Shown here: positions 1 through 4,798 of the stretch, piece after piece
Numbering within the stretch: the first letter of the stretch is position 1
How the letters are laid out: every line of letters begins with the position of its first letter
NCBI GenBank assembly: GCA_964356745.1
Contig: CAYHIW010000044.1
Location: 1-5,664 of the forward strand
DNA from: CAYHIW01 sp964356745
GTDB lineage: Bacteria; Patescibacteriota; Microgenomatia; UBA1406; GWC2-37-13
Reading direction: 5' to 3'
Length of the DNA stretch: 5,664 nucleotides
Made by a program: the position numbers and the translations under genes
The notes under the pieces: model-generated
Databases searched by the model: none
The model's input: the letters and a program-made list of their open reading frames with translations, nothing else
What the model was told of the DNA's origin: nothing

Positions 1-80
1 TACACCAATGGTTTTGGCTTAAACTCTGTTTCTTCCTTAAGCCGAGTCCCAATCCCTCCACACAGAATAATTACTTTCAT
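1..80 (-). CDS. Sugar-1-phosphate nucleotidyltransferase, N-terminal fragment (glucose-1-phosphate cytidylyltransferase-like)
   Basis: Reading the minus strand from the ATG at 80-78 gives 26 codons with no stop before the window edge, so only the N-terminus is seen. The protein begins MKVIILCGGIGTRL, followed by KEETE and then PKPLV. This is the nucleotide-binding signature of the NTP_transferase superfamily (GG-x-GTRL-x(n)-PKP): the Gly-rich loop binds the NTP and the PKP lysine is next to the active site. The EETE-x-KPKP spacing is most like glucose-1-phosphate cytidylyltransferases (RfbF/DdhA type), which make CDP-glucose for dideoxy or branched sugars. GlmU/RmlA/GalU-like enzymes share the first motif and cannot be ruled out on 26 residues. 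The gene is divergent from the glycosyltransferase at 99, with 18 bp between starts. No Shine-Dalgarno precedes the ATG, but a perfect minus-strand TATAAT lies 8 bases upstream. The superfamily is secure; the substrate is inferred. Confidence 0.82.
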   Translation of the reverse strand, partial: MKVIILCGGIGTRLKEETEFKPKPLV

Positions 81-88
81 CGCAGAAG

Positions 89-94
89 ATTATA
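89..94 (-). promoter_or_regulatory. Putative -10 box (TATAAT) for the divergent nucleotidyltransferase gene
   Basis: On the minus strand, bases 94 to 89 read TATAAT, a perfect sigma-70-type -10 hexamer. Eight bases separate it from the ATG at 80, so transcription would start within a base or two of the start codon and give a leaderless or near-leaderless mRNA. No good -35 hexamer is visible 15-19 bp upstream, where the sequence lies inside the oppositely oriented gene. In AT-rich DNA a TATAAT can occur by chance; its position in an 18-bp divergent gap is what supports it. Confidence 0.45.
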
Positions 95-96
95 CT
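91..96 (+). promoter_or_regulatory. Putative -10 box (TATACT) for the plus-strand operon
   Basis: TATACT differs from the -10 consensus by one base. It overlaps the minus-strand TATAAT, as part of the odd-length palindrome TATACTATA (91-99). A start site about 7 bases downstream would fall near 103, inside the first codons of the glycosyltransferase as called from 99. If this box is used, translation more likely begins at the in-frame ATG at 141. The -35 region is weak (TTACTT at 71-76 is only 14 bp away). This is the only gap in which an operon promoter could sit on this side, so the call rests mainly on position. Confidence 0.3.
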
Positions 97-98
97 AT

Positions 99-1163
99 AT
101 GCGAAACTGGTTTTGGAAAAATAAAGTAAAATGGTACTCTATGAAAAGGAAGAGATCTACAAATCCCTTCATTTCTATTATTATTACAAATAGAAATGCT
201 CGCAAATGGTTAAACAAATGTCTTACCTCTCTTAATCAGCAAACAATGAGAAATTTTGAAGTTATTTTTGTTGATAATAATTCTTCCGATCGTTCAACGG
301 AATTTGTAAGCCAAAAATTTCCTTGGGTTCACGTTATAAAAAGTAATCATGACTTAGGATATGCGGGAGCAAATAATTTAGGAGCGAAAAGGGCGAGAGG
401 TAAATATTTATTTTTGATGAACACCGATGCTTATTTAGCACAAGATACTATTCAAAAACTTACCACAACGCTAAAAAAATATCCCCAATATCATTTAATG
501 CAACTTGATGAAAAAAAATATGACAAATCAGATTTACCCGATAGGTACCTTATATTTAGTATGGATGTACTGGGATATCCCATTGGCACAAACGGAAAAG
601 GTCCACTATTCTATGCGGATGGTGCAGCTCTGGTAATAACAAAGAAATTATTTACAAAACTTCGGGGATATGACACGGAATATTACATGTACTTGGAAGA
701 CATGGATCTTAATTGGAGAGCTCGATTATTAGGGGAAAATGTTTATTTTTTAAAAGATATCTATGTGTATCATTATGCAGGCGGGACGTCTATTTCAACA
801 CACGCTGTCAATAGGACCTATACGACTACTCCCATGAGGAGATATCATGCGCAAAAAAATAATTTACGTGGAATCTTAAAAAATTATTCAATTAAAAATG
901 TTCTTTGGAGTTTTCCCATATCTGTTTTGCTTGCCTCGATGGAGGGATTTCTCTATTTAGTTAAGGGGAATGTTGATGGTTTTATTGCTCTTCACAAATC
1001 AATCGGATGGAATATATTACACATATACGATACCTTGCGAGAAAGGACAGAAGTGCAGAAGTTGAGAACCGTTGATGATTTTGAAGTCATGCGTTATATG
1101 ATCAAAACAGTGTCAAAATTTCAAGCTCTTAAATTTCATGGCATCCCAAAAATGAAAATATGA
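99..1163 (+). CDS. GT-A fold family 2 glycosyltransferase (first of a tandem pair)
   Basis: The product (354 aa) is a family GT2 inverting glycosyltransferase of the rhamnosyltransferase-like group. It would transfer a sugar from a nucleotide donor to a growing glycan on the cytoplasmic side of the membrane. Landmarks in order: first beta strand SIIITN (26-31); VDNNSSD (58-64), which contacts the nucleotide; the DXD-equivalent NTD (108-110), which binds metal and diphosphate; FYADGAAL (171-178); EDMDLNWR (200-207), carrying the likely catalytic acid; and YHYAGG (224-229), whose His is usually a metal ligand. A hydrophobic stretch at about 267-289 may be a membrane segment or a membrane-associating helix. 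The start is uncertain. ATG 99 gives a basic, aromatic 24-residue leader before the fold; ATG 141 (Met15) gives a length nearer its paralogue. Neither has a Shine-Dalgarno. The stop overlaps the next start by 4 bp (ATGA). Donor and acceptor are unknown. Confidence 0.92.
   Translation: MRNWFWKNKVKWYSMKRKRSTNPFISIIITNRNARKWLNKCLTSLNQQTMRNFEVIFVDNNSSDRSTEFVSQKFPWVHVIKSNHDLGYAGANNLGAKRARGKYLFLMNTDAYLAQDTIQKLTTTLKKYPQYHLMQLDEKKYDKSDLPDRYLIFSMDVLGYPIGTNGKGPLFYADGAALVITKKLFTKLRGYDTEYYMYLEDMDLNWRARLLGENVYFLKDIYVYHYAGGTSISTHAVNRTYTTTPMRRYHAQKNNLRGILKNYSIKNVLWSFPISVLLASMEGFLYLVKGNVDGFIALHKSIGWNILHIYDTLRERTEVQKLRTVDDFEVMRYMIKTVSKFQALKFHGIPKMKI
270..284 (+). repeat. 15-bp copy shared with 1274-1288 (paralogous GT2 motif)
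   Basis: GTTGATAATAATTCT occurs here and again at 1274-1288, encoding the conserved V-D-N-N-S nucleotide-binding motif at equivalent positions of the two adjacent glycosyltransferases. It is a coding repeat left by duplication or kept by constraint, not a regulatory or mobile repeat. Confidence 0.6.
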
Positions 1164-2158
1164 AAAATGGTAAAGTAAGCATTATTATCGTTAATTATAA
1201 TGGCGTGCATTTCCTTAAAAAATGTCTATCTTCTATAAAAAAACAGACGTACAAAAATATTGAAATAATTTTAGTTGATAATAATTCTCATGACGGCAGT
1301 ATCGCGTATATGAAGAAAATCTTTGAAAAATCAAAGATTATAAAAAATAATAAAAATCTTGGCTTTGCTAAACCCAACAATCAGGGGGCAAAAATAGCAA
1401 CTGGGGAGTATTTATTTTTACTTAATAACGATACTGAACTTTTTAAAAATACCATTGAAAAATTACTCGCCAGTTATATCGACAAGTCAATTCTTACGGC
1501 ACGCCAAATTTCACTGAGAGATAAAAGCATCCGTGGTCGGGCAGGAGCAGGCTCAGATATTTTCGGCTACCCATACGTTGAAGATCATATAGAAAAAACG
1601 AGAATTTTCTATGCCGATGGAGCGGCGCTCTTTATTAAAAAGAAAGATTTTATTAAAATAGGCATGTTCGATGAAGAGCTATATATGTTCCAGGAAGACA
1701 TAGACTTTTCTTGGCGAGCACAAATAATGGGATACAAAATAATTCCTTGTTGGAATGCAAAATTGTATCATTATTATGGCGGTACTGCCCAAATGAATTT
1801 TAAAAAAAGCAAACAGTATGTATCAAGCTATTTCCGCAGATATATGAATGAGAGAAATATCATCCGTAATATTTTGAAGAATTATAGTACGCCTTTCATT
1901 ATTTTTATTCTTGCCGGATTATCCTTGTTTCATTTACTTGAAATTATCCTTTTTTCCGTGCTTGGAAAATTTAAAGTTGTAAAGTGCTATTTTGCAGCTT
2001 ATAAATGGAATATTAAAAAATTTAAAAGCACTATGCGAATGAGGAAAAAAATTCAACAGGGAAGAATCGTGCCAGATATAATCATTCTTAAACATATGTA
2101 TTTTACCTATGCCAAACTAAAAAATTTTACTCGTCTCGGAATCCCAAGTTTTGAATAA
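1160..2158 (+). CDS. GT-A fold family 2 glycosyltransferase (second of a tandem pair)
   Basis: This 332-residue GT2 glycosyltransferase probably adds another sugar to the same glycan. Motifs in order: VSIIIVNYNG (6-15), a textbook GT2 N-terminus; VDNNSHD (39-45); LLNNDTEL (87-94), with the metal-binding N-x-D; FYADGAAL (150-157); QEDIDFSWR (178-186), with the putative catalytic acid; and YHYYGGT (203-209). A strongly hydrophobic segment at about 244-268, after a basic ERNIIRNILKNYS stretch, is a likely membrane anchor. The same motifs, and a similar C-terminus ending in a GIP tripeptide, occur in the gene just upstream, so the two are tandem paralogues. The ATG sits in an ATGA overlap with the upstream stop, which suggests translational coupling; no Shine-Dalgarno is visible. 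The start leaves only five residues before the first strand, so it is well placed. The sugar specificity is not predictable. Confidence 0.94.
   Translation: MKNGKVSIIIVNYNGVHFLKKCLSSIKKQTYKNIEIILVDNNSHDGSIAYMKKIFEKSKIIKNNKNLGFAKPNNQGAKIATGEYLFLLNNDTELFKNTIEKLLASYIDKSILTARQISLRDKSIRGRAGAGSDIFGYPYVEDHIEKTRIFYADGAALFIKKKDFIKIGMFDEELYMFQEDIDFSWRAQIMGYKIIPCWNAKLYHYYGGTAQMNFKKSKQYVSSYFRRYMNERNIIRNILKNYSTPFIIFILAGLSLFHLLEIILFSVLGKFKVVKCYFAAYKWNIKKFKSTMRMRKKIQQGRIVPDIIILKHMYFTYAKLKNFTRLGIPSFE
1274..1288 (+). repeat. 15-bp copy shared with 270-284 (paralogous GT2 motif)
   Basis: This is the second copy of GTTGATAATAATTCT. It encodes V39-D-N-N-S of the second GT2 enzyme, in the same reading phase as the first copy. 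Confidence 0.6.
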
Positions 2159-2161
2159 ATT

Positions 2162-2785
2162 ATGTTTAAAAAGGATCCTTGTCTAACCATAAGCAACTCA
2201 CCTCACAGTCCACATTCAATTATTCAATCCTTAGTTAATAAAGAGTCGCACCTATTGGACGTTGGATGCAATACTGGCTTCCTAGCCAAATCTCTAAAAA
2301 AGAAAAACGTCACGAGTGATGGAATTGACATAAATCGAGAAGCACTTAAAATAGCAAGAAAGTATTGCCGAAACGTATTCCGAAGGGATTTATATTTATC
2401 AAAATTGTCACTTGGAAAGAAGAAGTACGACTACATAGTCTTTGCAGATGTTCTCGAACATGTTCCCCGACCGGATCTCCTTCTTAAAGATTCTCGCAAG
2501 TACTTAAAGAAAAATGGCACTGTTTTAATCTCAATGCCAAATGTTGCAAGACTCGAAATAAGACTCCAACTCCTTTTTGGTAAATTTAATTACACATACG
2601 GAGGTATATTAAGCGAAGATCACTTACGTCACTTTACTAAAGAGAGCGCCATTCGAATGATTGAAGATGCCGGATTTACCGTGTTAAAATCTATACCAAC
2701 GGGCTTAGGTCACCAACTAAAAATACTTCCCACGTTGACTGCGTTCCAATTCATTTATATTTGCGTTAAAAACTTTGAATTATGA
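2162..2785 (+). CDS. Class I SAM-dependent methyltransferase
   Basis: A 207-residue Rossmann-fold methyltransferase of the Methyltransf_11/23 type. Motif I is LLDVGCNTGF (31-40), which binds S-adenosylmethionine. The acidic residue that holds the ribose is D56 in GIDINREAL. Motif IV-like FADVLEHVPRP (94-104) follows, then SMPNVA (124-129), a conserved HLRHFT (154-159) and EDAGF (168-172). The C-terminus (LPTLTAFQFIYI) matches the usual ending of glycan-cluster members of this family, so the gene looks complete although short. It starts 3 bp after the preceding stop, with no Shine-Dalgarno. Its position among glycosyltransferase and sugar-nucleotide genes suggests O-methylation of a sugar residue or a chain-terminating methylation. 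The family alone does not prove the substrate: small-molecule, quinone and lipid methyltransferases share these motifs. Confidence 0.9.
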   Translation: MFKKDPCLTISNSPHSPHSIIQSLVNKESHLLDVGCNTGFLAKSLKKKNVTSDGIDINREALKIARKYCRNVFRRDLYLSKLSLGKKKYDYIVFADVLEHVPRPDLLLKDSRKYLKKNGTVLISMPNVARLEIRLQLLFGKFNYTYGGILSEDHLRHFTKESAIRMIEDAGFTVLKSIPTGLGHQLKILPTLTAFQFIYICVKNFEL

Positions 2786-3719
2786 TTTGAAAAAAACAAT
2801 TTTAATAACTGGTGGGTTTGGCTTTATTGGATTAAACTTAATTGATAAGCTCCTTACTCAAACTTCCTATTCTATCGTTTCCTTTGTAAGAAAAAAGACA
2901 ATTCTGAACAATCTCCCTTTTTCATTCAACTCAAAAAGATTGAAAATAATGTATGGAAATATTGAAAATAAAAACGATGTTATAAAAGCGCTTAAAACAT
3001 CCACCGTCACTATTCATCTCGCAGCACGAATGGCCAAAGGCAAAAATCAAAATGAGATTGAGTCTATTATGAAAACAAACCTGTATGGAACTCTTAATCT
3101 TCTGGAGGCAGCACGATTTAATAAACAAAATAAAGTTATCATTGTTTCAACTGGTGGAGTTTACGGTGAAAACTCAAGACCGATCAGGGAGAATGACAAC
3201 CTCTGTCCATTGAATCCCTACACTGTTTCAAAGCTTGCGGCCGAAAGACTAGCACATGCCTACCATGTTCAGTATGGAATTCCGACTATTATCGTGAGAC
3301 CTTTTAATGTTTATGGCCCTTTTGAGTCTTCCAAGAGAAGCATTCCTCGAATTATTATTTCACTCTCGCACAATAAAAAAGTGAAACTAACATATAGAGG
3401 AAATCGAATTCGAGATTGGATCTATATAGAAGATGTCGTTGATGCAATCATCTCTATTCTTAGCTGTACAAACAACAATGTCGTTGGCAAAACATTCAAC
3501 ATATCAACAGGGAAGCCAACATCTACTTTGAATGTGACAAGAAAAATTATCAACATCATGGGTAAGAAGAAATCTAGCATTTCTTTCGTTGATTCTATCA
3601 TTTCAGAGGTTCATTACAATGTAGGCGATTATCATAATATACAAAGCGTTACCGGTTGGAAACCAAGCCATTCCATAGAAGAGGGGATAAGTAAAACTGT
3701 AGAGTGGTATTTACAATGA
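2775..3719 (+). CDS. NAD-dependent epimerase/dehydratase (extended SDR)
   Basis: An extended short-chain dehydrogenase acting on nucleotide sugars, by 4-epimerisation or 4-keto reduction. Visible features: the NAD(P)-binding G-x-x-G-x-x-G at TGGFGFIG (12-19); TNLYGTLNLLEAA (101-113); catalytic Ser/Thr in VSTGGVYG (124-131); Y149-x3-K153 of the SDR active site; RPFNVYGP (175-182); the substrate-domain motif RDWIYIEDVVDAI (213-225); and GWKP (294-297) near the end. The length of 314 aa is typical. The start is unusual: there is no in-frame ATG. TTG at 2775 overlaps the methyltransferase by 11 bp, while TTG at 2787 begins 1 bp after its stop and yields the family-like N-terminus MKKTILITGG. I favour 2787 slightly; neither has a Shine-Dalgarno. 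Next to the dehydratase downstream it may be the reductase or epimerase of a 6-deoxy-(acetamido)-hexose pathway (compare WbpK/WbpV or GalE-like enzymes). The fold is certain, the exact reaction is not. Confidence 0.92.
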   Translation: MNYDLKKTILITGGFGFIGLNLIDKLLTQTSYSIVSFVRKKTILNNLPFSFNSKRLKIMYGNIENKNDVIKALKTSTVTIHLAARMAKGKNQNEIESIMKTNLYGTLNLLEAARFNKQNKVIIVSTGGVYGENSRPIRENDNLCPLNPYTVSKLAAERLAHAYHVQYGIPTIIVRPFNVYGPFESSKRSIPRIIISLSHNKKVKLTYRGNRIRDWIYIEDVVDAIISILSCTNNNVVGKTFNISTGKPTSTLNVTRKIINIMGKKKSSISFVDSIISEVHYNVGDYHNIQSVTGWKPSHSIEEGISKTVEWYLQ

Positions 3720-3728
3720 TGGTATAAT
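3720..3728 (+). promoter_or_regulatory. Putative extended -10 promoter (TGGTATAAT) before the dehydratase gene
   Basis: The 19-bp gap between the SDR stop and the dehydratase ATG holds TGGTATAAT, a perfect extended -10 (TGn plus TATAAT). It ends 10 bases before the ATG at 3739. A start site about 7 bases further would give a leader of only about 4 nucleotides. No convincing -35 is present at 15-19 bp, which is tolerated by extended -10 promoters. If real, it is an internal promoter that lets the dehydratase and the GT4 gene be transcribed apart from the upstream genes. Confidence 0.5.
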
Positions 3729-3738
3729 AACCTCCACC

Positions 3739-4779
3739 ATGCAAAATAAGATTTTTAAAGGAAAGAAAATAATAATTCTAGGTGGCACTGGAAGTATCGG
3801 AAAGGAGATATTAGACTCCCTTATTCAGTACAAACCAAAACTCATCAGGATCTTTAGTAGAGACGAGTATAAACAACATCAACTCCGGTATAAATATTTT
3901 GATGAGAAAAACATAGACTATGTTCTTGGCGACATACGCGATCTTGATTCTTTAATCTCAGCCTGTCGTGATATTGACATCGTCTTTCATACCGCTGCTT
4001 TAAAACATGTTCCAATATCTGAAGAGAATCCAGAGGAGTTTATTAAAACAAATATACTTGGGAGTCTCAATGTTAAGAAAGCAGCCTTAATGTGCAAAAT
4101 TCCACTTGTAGTTTCTATCAGCTCCGATAAAGCTGTTGACCCTACAAACCTCATGGGTCTTACTAAAAGCGTACAAGAAAAAATATTCTCATCCCACCAT
4201 CTTAAAGATAAGACTAAAACAAAGTTCATTACTGTTCGATTTGGAAATGTAATTGGAACTCATGGAAGTCTTTTTCCTATCGTTTATCATCAAATACGTA
4301 ATAAAAAGCCAATAACTCTTACCCACGCCGAAATGACAAGATTCTACATGTCAAAAAAGGAGGCAATTGAACTTATTTTTTGGGCAACCATACATGGAAA
4401 AGATGGAGAGATCATTATAAAAAAAATGAAGTCAGCAAACATTATGAACATAATAAAAACGTTCTTATCTTTTCTCAAAATATCAAATAAGTGGCCACTT
4501 AAAAAAATAGGTATTCGGATTGGAGAAAAGATGCATGAATCCTTGATTACCGAAGACAATCTATATCGAATTAAAGAAAGAAGTGGCTATTATATTGTAT
4601 CTCCATATGATCCAAATAATATTATTGCTGATAAATTTTTGATGGACAACCAGCAAATTCAAAAGAGGAGTAAGTTCATATCTAATAATCCAGATAATTA
4701 TTTCACTGCAAAAGAACTTACCGAACATGTCAAAAACTTCATAGGCGAAAGTCGAAGTTCGTTTGATACAATTATCTGA
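3739..4779 (+). CDS. Soluble CapD/PseB/WbpM-like NDP-sugar 4,6-dehydratase
   Basis: A 346-residue extended SDR of the polysaccharide-biosynthesis CapD family. Members act in the cytoplasm, typically turning UDP-GlcNAc into a UDP-4-keto-6-deoxy-hexosamine for FucNAc, QuiNAc or pseudaminic acid-type sugars. Landmarks: cofactor loop GGTGSIGKE (15-23); FSRDEYKQ (39-46), typical of this family; LGDIRD (63-68); HTAALKHVP (84-92); TNILGSLNV (104-112); active-site SSDKAVDPTN (128-137) followed by LMG and K143; RFGNVIG (167-173); MTRFYMS (199-205); and GEKMHESLI (262-270). The usual catalytic Tyr position is Met139 (M-x3-K), as in WbpM-type members, while D130-K131 is intact. The usual Pro in R-P-G-E-K is Ile261. 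There is no N-terminal membrane domain, unlike full-length WbpM/PglF, so it is the short form. The ATG lies 19 bp after the SDR stop, behind a TATAAT and a pyrimidine-rich ACCTCCACC rather than a Shine-Dalgarno. The family is sure; substrate and C5 stereochemistry are not. Confidence 0.93.
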   Translation: MQNKIFKGKKIIILGGTGSIGKEILDSLIQYKPKLIRIFSRDEYKQHQLRYKYFDEKNIDYVLGDIRDLDSLISACRDIDIVFHTAALKHVPISEENPEEFIKTNILGSLNVKKAALMCKIPLVVSISSDKAVDPTNLMGLTKSVQEKIFSSHHLKDKTKTKFITVRFGNVIGTHGSLFPIVYHQIRNKKPITLTHAEMTRFYMSKKEAIELIFWATIHGKDGEIIIKKMKSANIMNIIKTFLSFLKISNKWPLKKIGIRIGEKMHESLITEDNLYRIKERSGYYIVSPYDPNNIIADKFLMDNQQIQKRSKFISNNPDNYFTAKELTEHVKNFIGESRSSFDTII

Positions 4780-4798
4780 TTACGAAATTTCCTCATTC

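Noticed and set aside
2931..3128. Minus-strand open frame opposite the SDR gene
   Set aside because: It lies wholly antisense to a strongly motif-supported gene, and its translation shows no recognisable domain.
3710..3728. TTTACA (3710-3715) as a -35 box for TATAAT at 3723
   Set aside because: The spacer is only 7 bp, far below the 15-19 bp needed, so it cannot be the -35 of that promoter.
3731..3741. CCTCCACCATG resembling a eukaryotic Kozak context
   Set aside because: The operon structure, gene overlaps and families are bacterial, so the match is coincidental; it is also the complement of a Shine-Dalgarno, not one itself.
3987..4229. Minus-strand open frame opposite the dehydratase active-site region
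   Set aside because: It overlaps conserved dehydratase motifs on the other strand, so it is a shadow of their codon constraint.
4344..4559. Minus-strand open frame opposite the dehydratase C-terminal half
   Set aside because: It is antisense to a complete gene; its hydrophobic composition follows from the AT-rich complement.
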